From: Ardenticatenaceae bacterium
GTDB lineage: Bacteria > Chloroflexota > Anaerolineae > Promineifilales > Promineifilaceae
DNA length: 64,000 nt
Reading direction: 5' to 3'
Assembly (NCBI GenBank): GCA_020634395.1
Contig: JACKBU010000025.1
Coordinates: 1 to 64,000 of the forward strand
Under the pieces are notes generated by a model. It was not told where the DNA came from. It saw only the letters and a program-made list of their open reading frames with translations, and made no database searches. This document shows positions 35,248 through 43,628 of this stretch, in pieces. Position 1 is the first letter of the stretch; each line of letters opens with the position of its first letter. The position numbers and the translations under genes were made by a program.

Positions 35248-36221
35248 GGGTTTTGCCTTTTTGTGAGCTGCGCCAGTGCGGCTTTGGCAAAAGCCTGGAC
35301 CTGTTCTTGGAACCAGGGCACGGTGATGTCGGCACGGCCGTACGGCTTGAAGAAGTCCACCCAGGCTGCCAGGTCTGTGCCGGCCAGGCGCGCCAGCCGC
35401 AGGACGGCGCACAAATCCCAATAGGGGAGAGAAGTGGTATCGACAGCCGTGGCCGCCGCATAGGCCTGCGTAAAAATCGACAGCGCTGCCGGGCCGAATA
35501 TCCAGGCCACGTCTAACCGGCTGATGCTCAGGTCAAAAAGCGGGTCGCCCAGCCTGGCGTCTTCCCAGTCGATTACGGCCGTTAATCGCCCTGCCTGCCA
35601 TAAGACGTTGCCGGGCCAGTAATCGCCGTGGAGCAGCACGGCCGTGCGGGACGATGGCCGCACTGCGGCCGCCAAAGCGCGGCGCAGAGGAGCGGTTTCC
35701 AGGGCACTATCGCTTTGCGGGCGCGCCAGTTCCGGGCAGGCGACGCCAAGCCGCGGCAAAAGCGGCCAGCCCAGCTTCGCGTCTGTGAGGCTGTGTATTT
35801 GGGCCAGATGGTGGGCGAACTGGCGCATGGCCTGGGGCAAATCGGCCGGGGCAAAATCGAGCTGCCCCTCGATGTAGCCCATCACCAGACACGGTTTGCC
35901 GAGCAGCGCCCCGGCCGGATCGGCATAGTGGGGGGGCGGGGCGGCGATGCCGGCGTCTTGCAGCCGGCGCAAAAGCTGGAATTCATGGGCGGCAATGTGC
36001 GGATTTTGCTGCTGATGGGCCGGTCCGTATTGGCGCACGACGAATTTTTGCGCACGGCCGTTTCCATCTTCCATCTCAACGGCCGTCATGTCGGCCGAGA
36101 TGCCGCCCGCCAGCGGCCACGTCCGCCGCAAACGGCCGTTGGGGCTGAGGTGCGTTGCCAGCGGCGCGAAGGTCTGATCGGCGTCTGGCGCTGTCTTGGA
36201 AAGTGAATCACGCCCATTCAT
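35244..36221 (-). CDS. Aminoglycoside-phosphotransferase-family kinase
   Basis: This 325-residue protein has the APH/choline-kinase fold. A weak N-lobe includes KFVVRQYGP, the catalytic loop is LLHGDYWPGNVLW near residue 197, and the metal-binding segment is VIDWEDARLGDPLFDLS near 217. It would phosphorylate a small molecule hydroxyl; real aminoglycoside resistance is not implied. It is the first gene of a three-gene unit with a DUF5946-like and a GNAT gene. Confidence 0.88.
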   Translation of the reverse strand: MNGRDSLSKTAPDADQTFAPLATHLSPNGRLRRTWPLAGGISADMTAVEMEDGNGRAQKFVVRQYGPAHQQQNPHIAAHEFQLLRRLQDAGIAAPPPHYADPAGALLGKPCLVMGYIEGQLDFAPADLPQAMRQFAHHLAQIHSLTDAKLGWPLLPRLGVACPELARPQSDSALETAPLRRALAAAVRPSSRTAVLLHGDYWPGNVLWQAGRLTAVIDWEDARLGDPLFDLSISRLDVAWIFGPAALSIFTQAYAAATAVDTTSLPYWDLCAVLRLARLAGTDLAAWVDFFKPYGRADITVPWFQEQVQAFAKAALAQLTKRQNP

Positions 36222-36579
36222 AAGGCAACTTTAGCAAAAATTGGTGATTGGCGCTTGCCGTTTAAAATTTCCGCCTTGGAAAATAAAATTTCCACATTGG
36301 AAAAAAAATTCCCGCCTTGGAGTTTGATCGTTTCCGCCTTGGAAAAAATTCTTTACCCGGCGCGCCTGAAACGTCTGGCCGGTCTTTTCAATTTGCGGCC
36401 GGTCTCTGTATAATCAGCGGCGCGGCTTAGAGAAGTGCAACCACCCGCAGCCGCTGGAAAATCCCACCAACGATTGACCCACACCCACCGCCAAAGATTT
36501 CGTCTCACTGCGTGTGCGCCCCTGAATGGGGGTAATTTTGGATACAAGGAGTTGCTGATAAGCGTAAAACCGACTATTT
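36222..36579. other. Divergent intergenic region with a phased operator-like repeat
   Basis: The gap between the APH unit and the YkgJ gene holds four TTCC-N5-GGAA-type elements (36268-36346, listed separately) and otherwise no gene. The sequence after 36350 contains short open frames without similarity to anything recognised. Confidence 0.6.
36268..36346. repeat. Four phased copies of TTTCCGCCTTGGAAA
   Basis: Copies begin near 36268, 36289 (TTTCCACATTGG), 36309 (TTCCCGCCTTGG) and 36331. The core TTCC-N5-GGAA is an imperfect dyad. Spacing is about 20-22 bp, two helical turns, so all sites would face one side of the DNA. A cooperative repressor operator is possible, as is another member of the intergenic repeat class. 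Confidence 0.7.
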
Positions 36580-37062
36580 ATGAAAGCAAATGCGGAGCAT
36601 GTTTGTCAACGTTGTGGCGCATGTTGTGCATATTATCGTGTTTCTTTTTATTGGGCCGAGACGGAACCGGCCTGGGACGGCACGGTTCCGGCGGCTCTCA
36701 CCGTTAAGCTGGATGATTTTCGGGCGGCGATGCAGGGAACGCTGAGCCGGCCGGTGCGCTGCGTGGCTCTAGAGGGCAAAGTGGGCAGCTGCGTGCGCTG
36801 TACTATCTACGAGGAACGGCCGTCTCCCTGCCGCGAGCTTCAGATTTCCTGGCTGGATGGCGCGCCCAACGACCTGTGTGATCGTGCCCGCCTGGCCTGG
36901 GGACTGCCGCCGCTGCAGCCCGAAGATTTGCTCGCGCCCGACGACGCTTACGAACAGATGGCCAATCAGGCGGCGGCCACCGGTTTGCCGCCAGAAGCTA
37001 TCCCGCTGGGCAGCCTGCCCGCACGCCGCGCGGCGCCCGACGATCCGGTGGTTCAGGCATAA
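36580..37062 (+). CDS. YkgJ-type Cys-cluster protein
   Basis: This 160-residue protein begins with VCQRCGACC near residue 8 and later has SCVRCTIYEERPSPCRELQ, the cysteine pattern of the YkgJ family, thought to bind zinc or an iron-sulfur cluster. The C-terminal half lacks known motifs. The biochemical role is unknown. No strong ribosome-binding site precedes the ATG; an AAGGAG lies about 30 bp upstream. Confidence 0.8.
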   Translation: MKANAEHVCQRCGACCAYYRVSFYWAETEPAWDGTVPAALTVKLDDFRAAMQGTLSRPVRCVALEGKVGSCVRCTIYEERPSPCRELQISWLDGAPNDLCDRARLAWGLPPLQPEDLLAPDDAYEQMANQAAATGLPPEAIPLGSLPARRAAPDDPVVQA

Positions 37063-37136
37063 ACGGCCGTCATGTTATGCTATGATAGGCAGTCAGGAAC
37101 TGGTAACGGCCGTTTAGACCCATAAATGAGGATGGT

Positions 37137-37499
37137 ATGACCGAAAAATCCCCCGCCGTCGACGATTATTTGCAAAGCCTGCCGCCGGAGCGCCGCGCGG
37201 CTTTGGAAACGCTCCGAAGCTGGATCGCCGAAACGCTGCCCGACGCCCGCGAAGTGATCGCCTACAACATGCCCGGCGTGGCCCAGGATGATCTGATTTG
37301 CAGCTTTAAGTCGCAGAAGAACTACCTGAGCCTGTACATGGACGTGGAAGTTGTCGCCGCACACCAGGCGGAATTGGCGCATCTGAACTGCGGCAAAAGC
37401 TGCCTCCGCTTCCGGCGGATCGACCAACTGCCCGAGGGGACCATCAAACAAATGCTGGCAGAAACGGCCGTAAAACAGGCCAAAGAAGCTTCCGCCTAA
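37137..37499 (+). CDS. DUF1801 / YdhG-like protein
   Basis: This 120-residue protein has the DUF1801 pattern: VDDYLQSLPPERRAALETLRSWI, then EVIAYNMPG, FKSQKNYLSLYM and CLRFRRIDQLP. The family includes frataxin-like iron-binding members in Bacillus; function here is uncertain. It follows the YkgJ gene after 74 bp containing an ACGGCCGT octamer and could be co-transcribed. Two Cys/iron-related families side by side may be meaningful. Confidence 0.82.
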   Translation: MTEKSPAVDDYLQSLPPERRAALETLRSWIAETLPDAREVIAYNMPGVAQDDLICSFKSQKNYLSLYMDVEVVAAHQAELAHLNCGKSCLRFRRIDQLPEGTIKQMLAETAVKQAKEASA

Positions 37500-37737
37500 T
37501 CATCCGCAGCACGGCTCTACTTGCTTCCGCAATGAAAAGGATGCGTTCTGGCTGTCCCAAAAGTGATGGATGCATCATATCCAAGTTGGTGCAGGCCCGT
37601 GAACCTGTCTTTTCATCTGGTTGCCGCGTGGTGTATCACTGGCCGCCGAATAGAGAACGGCCGTCAGCACTTCGTCAGCAGTGGTTAGCGTTTTACGAAT
37701 GGAGAAAAGGATGGGGGAGATTGGCTTTTCGGCCGAC

Positions 37738-38127
37738 CTAATTTTGGCGTGGCCGCCGGTTGGTGGGCTGTTTGAGCCAGTAACGGATGCCTTTGCCGGC
37801 CAGCGGTTCGTCGGCATAGCGGGGAATGATGTGCAGGTGGGCGTGGAACACTTCTTGCCCGGCGACGCGGCCGCTGTTCCAGCCCAGATTGTAGCCTTGC
37901 GGCGCGTACTGGGCATCGAGCAGGGTCTTTACCTGGGCCAACAGCGCATGGGTTGCCGCCCACTCAACGGCCGTGAGGTCGAAAACTGTCTCGCGGTGCG
38001 CCCGGGGGATGATGATGCCGGAGCCGACTAAAATCTCGTGCGGCATTTGCAAAAAGAGGCAGTGGTCGTTTTGCAGCACGACTTTTTGTTGTTCGTTCAG
38101 TTCTAACTGGCAGAAAGGACAGCTCAT
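37738..38127 (-). CDS. HIT-family hydrolase
   Basis: This 129-residue protein has the histidine triad HAHLHIIPR near residue 95 and the N-terminal CPFC start seen in many HIT proteins. HIT enzymes hydrolyse nucleotide phosphoramidates or dinucleoside polyphosphates. It ends in a basic tail (PTNRRPRQN). It lies on the minus strand, 37 bp downstream of a GNAT gene, and converges on the DUF1801 gene. Confidence 0.9.
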   Translation of the reverse strand: MSCPFCQLELNEQQKVVLQNDHCLFLQMPHEILVGSGIIIPRAHRETVFDLTAVEWAATHALLAQVKTLLDAQYAPQGYNLGWNSGRVAGQEVFHAHLHIIPRYADEPLAGKGIRYWLKQPTNRRPRQN

Positions 38128-38164
38128 TGTAACTTTCTCCGGGCCGTAACGGCCGTGGCCGCGC

Positions 38165-38665
38165 TTACAATCGCAGCTCCATGAAAACCATGCCGGCCCG
38201 CATTTCTTCGGGCACGTCGTGATAGGGATCTATTTCCTCAAAGCCCAGGCTGCGATAAAGCCCGATAGCTGCGGTCTGGCGAAAACCTGTATCCAGCCGC
38301 ATGCTGGCATAACCCAACTGGCGAGCCTGCGCAATGAGGGTAGAGGCCAGCGCACGTCCTATTCCACGGCCGTGAAACCGGGGATGAACGTACAGGCGTT
38401 TCATTTCACAGATAGAAGGGTCCAGCTGACGCAAGGCAACCATGCCGGCGGCTTCAGCTGCGGAATAAGCCAGCAGCAGCCGGCCTGTTGGTGGCCCGTA
38501 TTCGCCCGGCAGCCCGGCGAGTTCGGCTTCAACGGCGGCATTGTACTGCACTACCAGATCAACTGCTTCTGGATAGAGTTGTTTCGACCATTCCATAAAA
38601 GCCAGAATGAGAACGCGGACCTCATCCAACTCTTTGGGCGATGTAGCTTCTAAGATTTCAATCAC
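38165..38665 (-). CDS. GNAT acetyltransferase
   Basis: This 166-residue enzyme has the motif A loop VHPRFHGRGIGRALASTLI followed by GYASMRLDTG and AIGLYRSLGFEEI, all typical of small GNAT proteins. It transfers an acetyl group from acetyl-CoA to an unknown amine. It sits between the HIT gene and a glycosyltransferase gene, all on the minus strand. Confidence 0.9.
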   Translation of the reverse strand: MIEILEATSPKELDEVRVLILAFMEWSKQLYPEAVDLVVQYNAAVEAELAGLPGEYGPPTGRLLLAYSAAEAAGMVALRQLDPSICEMKRLYVHPRFHGRGIGRALASTLIAQARQLGYASMRLDTGFRQTAAIGLYRSLGFEEIDPYHDVPEEMRAGMVFMELRL

Positions 38666-38720
38666 GAATACCCTCCTTTTTTATTCCCTACGAATGAATC
38701 CTCTTCGTTTTTCAAGGCAG

Positions 38721-39887
38721 TCAGCCGACGATCGGCCGTTTTTCTGCGGCCAATCGTTCCAGCAGCCGGACGGCATGATCGGGTCCTGGCAGCGCGGCAA
38801 ACTCGTCGCGGAAGCGTAATGCGGCCTTGCGGTAGCCAGGAGCGGACAGGACGTCGGTAACGGCCGTGCGCACCGATTCCGGCGTGGCGGCGATGGGGTC
38901 CAGCACCTGCGCCAGACCCAACGCCTGACAGCGCGCCGCATTCAGCGGCTGGTCGGCGCCCATGGGGATGAGGACCGAAGGACGGCCGTATTGCAGCGCG
39001 CCGCCCACACTGCCCGAACCACCGTGGGAAACGATCACATCGCAGTGGGGCAGGATCAGGTCTTGCGGAATGTAACGCTCGACGTGGACGTTAGCCGGCT
39101 GCGGGCCGAGTTCGGCCGGGTCCAGTTCATTTCCGATGGTGACGATGACGTTAACGGGCAGCTCGCGCAGTCCGGCAAGCACCCGCGAGAACAGGTCGCC
39201 TGACTCCATGTTAAAGACGGTGCCCAGGGTAAAGTAAACCGTGGGCGCGGCCGGCAAACGCGAGAGCCAGGCCGGAGCTTCTCGCCTCGCCTGCCCGGCA
39301 TCCGGCCGAAAGCTGTGGCCGGTTGGCGGCAACGGGCAGGCCGGATCACGAAAGGAGGGCGGGAAGGGTGACAGCGCCAGGTAACGGTGCAGCATCTCCA
39401 GCTGTGGGTCCGGCGGCAGCGCATAGCGGGCGCGCAGTTCGTTGAGCGCCTCCCCGACGGCGGCGGCGCGCACGAAGGAGCCGGCGGCCATCACCAGCAC
39501 CACGGCGTAGGGCAGCCCCAGGCGCTCGGCGGCCACCATGCCGCCGAAGTTGGTCTCGTCGCATACCACGACGTCGGGCTTCCATTCCAGGCACAGGTCA
39601 TAGGTAGGGGGCACGCGGCGCTGTGCGCCCTGGCGCGCGAAGTGATCGCGGAATTCTTGCGCTTCGCGGGCGACGTCTAACGGCCGTAACGGCCGTCGTT
39701 GTGGCGGGCTGCCTGTGCTCGCCCCCAGTTGAATGGCCTGAAACCCCGCGGCTTCCACTATGGCGACCATAAATGGTCCGCAGGCAAAAGCGACGGTGTG
39801 GCCCTGGGAAACGGCCGTGTGGGCAATCAGCGCCAGGGGCATAAAGTGGCCGTTGCCACCGATAAAGGTAAACAGGATGCGCGTCAT
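38721..39887 (-). CDS. UGT/MGT-like glycosyltransferase (GT1 family)
   Basis: This 388-residue cytosolic enzyme has the GT-B fold of UGT-like transferases. The N-terminal domain opens RILFTFIGGNGHFMPLALIA. The C-terminal nucleotide-sugar domain carries the signature HGGSGSVGGALQYGRP, then PMGADQPLNAARCQALGLA near residues 300-340. Such enzymes glycosylate lipophilic small molecules such as macrolides or carotenoids. The acceptor is unknown. A SnoaL-like gene lies 4 bp upstream in the same unit. Confidence 0.88.
   Translation of the reverse strand: MTRILFTFIGGNGHFMPLALIAHTAVSQGHTVAFACGPFMVAIVEAAGFQAIQLGASTGSPPQRRPLRPLDVAREAQEFRDHFARQGAQRRVPPTYDLCLEWKPDVVVCDETNFGGMVAAERLGLPYAVVLVMAAGSFVRAAAVGEALNELRARYALPPDPQLEMLHRYLALSPFPPSFRDPACPLPPTGHSFRPDAGQARREAPAWLSRLPAAPTVYFTLGTVFNMESGDLFSRVLAGLRELPVNVIVTIGNELDPAELGPQPANVHVERYIPQDLILPHCDVIVSHGGSGSVGGALQYGRPSVLIPMGADQPLNAARCQALGLAQVLDPIAATPESVRTAVTDVLSAPGYRKAALRFRDEFAALPGPDHAVRLLERLAAEKRPIVG
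39680..39696. repeat. Two tandem ACGGCCGT octamers 9 bp apart
   Basis: Octamers at 39680-39687 and 39689-39696 stand one base apart inside the glycosyltransferase gene, the closest pair in the window. The repeat encodes RPLRPL on the minus strand. Confidence 0.95.
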
Positions 39888-39891
39888 TGTC

Positions 39892-40266
39892 CTAGCCCTT
39901 TACGTAAGAGAGCTTCTCGCTGATGAGACCGTTTTTAATCTGGTAGATGTCCACGCCGCGGACGTGGCCTTTTTCTCCGGCCAGATCGACCCAATCGTAG
40001 CGCCAGCGCATCACGCAGTGGTAGCCCAGGCCAAAAATGTCTTCGACCTCAATGTGGGCCTGTGGTGAGGCGCGGAAGAATTCCTGCCAGAACTGCGTCA
40101 CCGCTTCTTTGCCGGCGTAAAGCGTGCCATCAGGGGCCGGAGCGCTGTTTTCGAAGGTGCAATCTTCGCTCATCAACTGCATCATCTGCGGCACGTCGTG
40201 GCGGTTAAAGGCTTCGTTGAAGGCCAGCACAACGCGCACGGCCGTTTCTATCCGTGATAATTTCAT
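39892..40266 (-). CDS. SnoaL-like / NTF2-fold protein
   Basis: This 124-residue protein has the NTF2-like pattern: VVLAFNEAFNRHDVPQMMQLMSEDC near the start, GKEAVTQFWQEFF in the middle, and VDIYQIKNGLISEKLSYV at the end. Family members include polyketide cyclases and small hydrolases. The ATG at 40266 follows AGGAGGTG; an in-frame ATG at 40404 would add 46 residues from the intergenic region. Two similar proteins lie at 45.8 and 62.3 kb. Confidence 0.85.
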   Translation of the reverse strand: MKLSRIETAVRVVLAFNEAFNRHDVPQMMQLMSEDCTFENSAPAPDGTLYAGKEAVTQFWQEFFRASPQAHIEVEDIFGLGYHCVMRWRYDWVDLAGEKGHVRGVDIYQIKNGLISEKLSYVKG

Positions 40267-40740
40267 GGAGCAGCACACCTCCTTTTGTCTATCGGACGCC
40301 CTCAAATGTATCACAACTGGGCCAAGAACCCATGGACCCAAAACTGAGGGCTGGCGCAGTGGGAGGGAGAAACGGCCGTTAATATCAGGGTAGATTGCCT
40401 GCAAAAGTAGGGATTATCCCTATTCTGGCGGCCTAACCGTCATGTTACGCTGGGAGTGTGGTGAATCAGGCAGGCGCTGGACAAACGGCCGTCCTGCTCC
40501 GGTTTTGTAGGTAAGCAAACCTGCAAACCGGCGTCATTTACCCAGGCAGCATTGACCGGAGTGAAACCCTGTTTTCACCGTATTTCTGGTCAAAAGACTG
40601 CTCAAATACCCCAACTGCGCCTGTTTAAGCTTTATTTCTGAGGACCGCTACGAGCGGCGGCGCAGGCCAGGCAATCGCCTGGTTCTTACTGTAATGGGAT
40701 TGAAAGACACCTTTTCTCCCAGTACGTGGAGGATACCCAG
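40267..40740. other. Divergent intergenic region with hairpins and an operator-like dyad
   Basis: The gap holds a dyad TAGGGATTATCCCTA near 40411 and a long hairpin CCGGTTTTGTAGGT / ACCTGCAAACCGG (about 40499-40532). A second fold GACCGGAGTGAAA / TTTTCACC...TGGTC follows (about 40554-40592). These may be parts of the leader of the YggT gene. No gene is seen. Confidence 0.5.
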
Positions 40741-41184
40741 ATGTACGATCCGAACGTGACCGATGATGATGTTGTCGTTGTTCGACACGCTCATGACGAA
40801 GATGTGGTGCACGAACCGGCACCCCTGGAACCGGGGATCGGAGCTACAACCGACGATGTGTACTATCGCCCGGCAGACAAAGGACGGGTGAATAACTATG
40901 CCCTGCGTAAGATCAATCAGATTATCTGGCTGGTGGCTGTGGTATTGGAACTGCTGATTTTGTTTCGTGTATTTCTGAAGTTGATTGCCGCCAATCCGCA
41001 AAGCGGCTTTGCCAACTTTGTTTATGCCGTTACTGCGCCCTTCCTGGCGCCTTTTGCCGGTCTGACTTCCACGCCTTCGGCCAGCGGGTCCGTGCTGGAA
41101 ATTTCTTCCCTAATTGCCATGGTCGCTTATGCCCTGTTGTTCTGGCTGATTGCCTATGTCGTGCGCCTGATCTGGGGACGATAA
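40741..41184 (+). CDS. YggT-family membrane protein
   Basis: This 147-residue protein has an acidic, His-containing N-terminal tail of about 55 residues (VTDDDVVVVRHAHDEDVVHE). Two hydrophobic segments follow around the loop PQSGFANFVYAVTAPFLAPFAGL, the YggT signature. YggT proteins are linked to cell division, osmotic response or cofactor insertion in different bacteria. The ATG at 40741 follows GGAGG at good spacing. The M48 protease gene follows after 44 bp, suggesting a joint envelope role. Confidence 0.85.
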   Translation: MYDPNVTDDDVVVVRHAHDEDVVHEPAPLEPGIGATTDDVYYRPADKGRVNNYALRKINQIIWLVAVVLELLILFRVFLKLIAANPQSGFANFVYAVTAPFLAPFAGLTSTPSASGSVLEISSLIAMVAYALLFWLIAYVVRLIWGR

Positions 41185-41228
41185 GGGCCAACGGCCGTTC
41201 CTAAACACAACAGAAAAAGGAGAACACC

Positions 41229-42083
41229 ATGTTTCGCAGATCCGGTAGAACAAGTTCAAGTGGTGGGGGCCGCTTTAGCTGGGGACGTATCTTAATCGCC
41301 CTGGTGATTGCCGGGATTTCATTGATTACCTACTTCGCTTCCAGCGAGTTTAACCCCATTACCGGCGAGACCCAGCAGGTAGCGCTGTCGCCTAACCAGG
41401 AAATTGCGATGGGCCTGCAGGCTGCGCCGGAGATGGCGCAGATGCACGGTGGGCTGCTCCAGAACCAGGATGCGCAAGACTATCTGGATGAGGTATGCGC
41501 CCGTATTCTAAACAACAGCGAAGCCGGCCAGACCGATTGGCCGTTTGAGTGCCATTTGCTGGCCGATCCGGAGACCATCAATGCTTTTGCGCTGCCTGGC
41601 GGGCAGGTGTTTATCACCGATGCCCTCTTCGAACGCCTGCAGACGGAAGGGCAGTTGGCGGGTGTGATGGCGCATGAAATTGGCCACGTGGTGGCCCGCC
41701 ATGCGGCCGAGCAGTTGGCCGAACAACAGTTAGCGCAGGGTTTAAGTGGTGCGGCCGTCGTGGCAGCCTATGATCCGAACAACCCCAACAGCGGCCTGAC
41801 GGCCGCGCAGCTTTCGGCGCTGGTGAGCGGGCTGGTGAACCTGAAATACGGCCGTGACGACGAGCTCCAGTCCGACCGGTTAGGGGTCCAGTTCATGTCG
41901 GAAGCCGGCTACGACCCGCGCTCCATGATCGACCTGATGAAAATTCTGGCCGAAGCCGGCGGGCCCAACCGCCAGCCAGAGTTTTTCAGCACCCATCCTA
42001 ACCCCGAAAACCGCATCCAGAATATTCAGGAAGCCATCAACGCGGAGTACCCCAATGGTGTCCCGCAGGGCTTAGAACCATAG
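41229..42083 (+). CDS. M48-family metalloprotease (HtpX/BepA-like)
   Basis: This 284-residue zinc protease has an N-terminal hydrophobic anchor (ILIALVIAGISLITYFA). The active site MAHEIGHVVARH lies near residue 147, and the third zinc ligand is in DELQSDRLGVQFMSEAGYDPR near 215. A STHPNPENRIQNI segment typical of BepA-like members follows. The catalytic domain probably faces the outside and degrades misfolded envelope proteins. It follows the YggT gene in the same direction with its own AAAAAGGAG ribosome-binding site. Confidence 0.92.
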   Translation: MFRRSGRTSSSGGGRFSWGRILIALVIAGISLITYFASSEFNPITGETQQVALSPNQEIAMGLQAAPEMAQMHGGLLQNQDAQDYLDEVCARILNNSEAGQTDWPFECHLLADPETINAFALPGGQVFITDALFERLQTEGQLAGVMAHEIGHVVARHAAEQLAEQQLAQGLSGAAVVAAYDPNNPNSGLTAAQLSALVSGLVNLKYGRDDELQSDRLGVQFMSEAGYDPRSMIDLMKILAEAGGPNRQPEFFSTHPNPENRIQNIQEAINAEYPNGVPQGLEP

Positions 42084-42124
42084 ACTCCTGAGAAGAGGTC
42101 TATAACCGCTTCGTGAAGGCATGT

Positions 42125-42160
42125 TGGCGGCCAGATGGGTTATGGGCCATCTGGCCGCCA
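42125..42160 (+). terminator. Stem-loop after the M48 protease gene
   Basis: TGGCGGCCAGATGG (42125-42138) pairs perfectly with CCATCTGGCCGCCA (42147-42160) around an 8-nt loop. It lacks a T-run, so termination is likely but not certain. Confidence 0.6.
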
Positions 42161-42170
42161 GTTTGAGCCA

Positions 42171-42230
42171 AAAACCTCGTGAGTTTTTTAAAAAAACACG
42201 TGAGCTTTTTTAAAAAACTCACGAGGTTTT
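42171..42230. repeat. 25-bp perfect inverted repeat with A/T tracts
   Basis: The arm 42171-42195 (AAAACCTCGTGAG then TTTTTTAAAAAA) is exactly repeated in reverse at 42206-42230, with a 10-bp centre. Inside, the unit CTCGTGAG-T6-A6 is echoed by CACGTGAGC-T6-A6. Another CTCACGAGGTTTT copy follows at about 42240. Confidence 0.9.
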
Positions 42231-42388
42231 GATCAAGATCTCACGAGGTTTTCTGAAAAACACGCTTGTTTTCTAGCGCAGCCTGCTGAGGTCCGGCCCG
42301 GAGAGCGGGCAGGCCGGGAATGTTTGTTGAACAGCGGCGTGTAACGTTGTACTCGCTTCTCCGATCAAAGGAACTTTATAATAACCAC

Positions 42389-43234
42389 ATGATACACCTG
42401 CACTCTAAATCCAACGCCTCCGCCAACGCTGCCGAATCCGGCACGACGGAAGAAAAGCTAGACCAGATCATCCAACAGTACCAGGAAATCGAAGAGACCG
42501 ACACCGAGAAAGCCGGGCAGCAGCGGCTGGCTTTTCTGCACGCTCTGAGACAGGAACCTGAGCTGCTGCAGCAGGCGGACTATTCACACTTCCTGGCCAG
42601 CGAGGTGGATCCGGAGGATTTGGCCGAGCTGGAATGGGAATCGCCCTACCAGATGATGCTGTTCAGCGAGTCGCTCTACCAGTCCCGCTTTGACGATCAA
42701 GAGATAGCGGAGCGGATTGATCACCATGCCTGCCTGCTGCTGCGTTATGCGCTTTACCAGTATGAAAAAGAGGGGGAGTTAGAGAAGATGTTCAAACTTC
42801 TGCGCCTTGCTCCCTCTTCCTTGCTGCAGCAGGATAGAGAACTGAGCCGTATGCAGGCGCGGGCCAACGCTTATGAGATCCGGCGGGTGCGCCACAACCG
42901 CCGCTTTTTGTATGGCTACCTGATAGTGCAGGTGGTGCTGGTGCTGTTTGTGTTTCCTTATCTTTTTATTAATGCGGAAAACGGCCGTCTCCAAAATCAA
43001 GTCGAACAGTTGGCCGACGTAGAACTGGGCGACGAGGGCTACCAGCTCATCACCTTCTCCGAAGGCGTGTATTGGTCGATAATCACCGCCGGTTCCATCG
43101 GCTACGGCGACGTGACGCCGACGACCACCACAGGCCGGGTTATTGCCGGGACTCTGGGAATTATGGGCGTTATCACGGTGGGTATTCTGGCCGGTTTGGT
43201 GCTGGATTGGATTACCCCACGGCGCATTACATAG
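42389..43234 (+). CDS. Potassium channel with a two-helix pore domain
   Basis: This 281-residue membrane protein has about 170 mostly acidic, helical cytosolic residues. A transmembrane segment follows (LYGYLIVQVVLVLFVFPYLFI), then the pore loop with selectivity filter TAGSIGYGDVTPTTTTGR near residue 235 and a second helix (GTLGIMGVITVGILAGLVL). The filter GYGD marks K+ selectivity. The long N-terminal domain matches nothing I recognise. The start is uncertain: an in-frame ATG at 42320 would add 23 residues, and neither start has a strong ribosome-binding site. No RCK domain follows. Confidence 0.87.
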   Translation: MIHLHSKSNASANAAESGTTEEKLDQIIQQYQEIEETDTEKAGQQRLAFLHALRQEPELLQQADYSHFLASEVDPEDLAELEWESPYQMMLFSESLYQSRFDDQEIAERIDHHACLLLRYALYQYEKEGELEKMFKLLRLAPSSLLQQDRELSRMQARANAYEIRRVRHNRRFLYGYLIVQVVLVLFVFPYLFINAENGRLQNQVEQLADVELGDEGYQLITFSEGVYWSIITAGSIGYGDVTPTTTTGRVIAGTLGIMGVITVGILAGLVLDWITPRRIT

Positions 43235-43302
43235 GGCGGACAGCGCGGCAAGTGCCGCCGTTACGATTTCTTTTCTCTTTCAGTCGATTGGAACTTTGAA
43301 GG

Positions 43303-43342
43303 CCGGAGATGGAGAGGCAGCGCCTCTCCGTCTCCGGTTTTT
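43303..43342 (+). terminator. Rho-independent terminator after the K+ channel gene
   Basis: A long stem built from CCGGAGA and GGAGAGGC pairs with GCCTCTCC and TCTCCGG, with one mismatch and a tiny loop, and is followed by TTTTT. Confidence 0.9.
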
Positions 43343-43349
43343 AAATCGC

Positions 43350-43628
43350 TTAGCGCAGGACAAACGGCAGATAAATCGTTTCTGGGCCGCGGCTGTGCCA
43401 GAAGCCGCCGTTGATCTGGAAGGTGCCGCCGCTGGCCGTGCCGGCATCGGCCTGCCCGGCCGTGCCGCGCACCACAAACGCGCTGCCGGCACTGGTCCCG
43501 CCGCCGCCGTCTATTGTGTACTGCCGCAGCGCAAATGATCCGCCGCTTTGCGCCAGGACCAAGCCGCCCATTACCAGGCAGACGAGGCACACGGCCGTCA
43601 AGACTATCATCCAGTTACGCCGGTTCAT
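43350..43628 (-). CDS. Short secreted Gly-rich protein
   Basis: This 92-residue protein has a signal-like start MNRRNWMIVLTAVCLVCLVMGGLVLAQ, split here for length: hydrophobic residues run from about 7 to 24. The mature part carries TIDGGGGTSAGSAF, RGTAGQADAGTASGG and QINGGFW, a pattern common in secreted Chloroflexota proteins that looks like a short beta-repeat. It ends IYLPFVLR. It overlaps the S74-domain gene by 4 bp (ATGA) and is probably co-translated with it. Confidence 0.75.
   Translation of the reverse strand: MNRRNWMIVLTAVCLVCLVMGGLVLAQSGGSFALRQYTIDGGGGTSAGSAFVVRGTAGQADAGTASGGTFQINGGFWHSRGPETIYLPFVLR

Larger units (their letters stand above)
42084..42388. other. Gap with a stem-loop and a long inverted repeat
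   Basis: The 0.3-kb gap contains the 14-bp stem at 42125-42160 and the 25-bp inverted repeat at 42171-42230, with further CTCACGAGGTTTT copies to about 42252. No gene is seen. Confidence 0.7.

Noticed and set aside
34256..35461. 401-codon frame that could fuse extra sequence to the GNAT protein
   Set aside because: The added N-terminal part lies out of frame over two real genes and is Arg/Pro-rich; GNAT similarity starts at 34783.
36268..36346. CRISPR array
   Set aside because: Repeats are about 15 bp, diverged, with spacers of only a few bases, and no cas gene is nearby.
37500..37737. Possible transposon remnant
   Set aside because: The gap has no inverted ends, target duplication or transposase-like translation.
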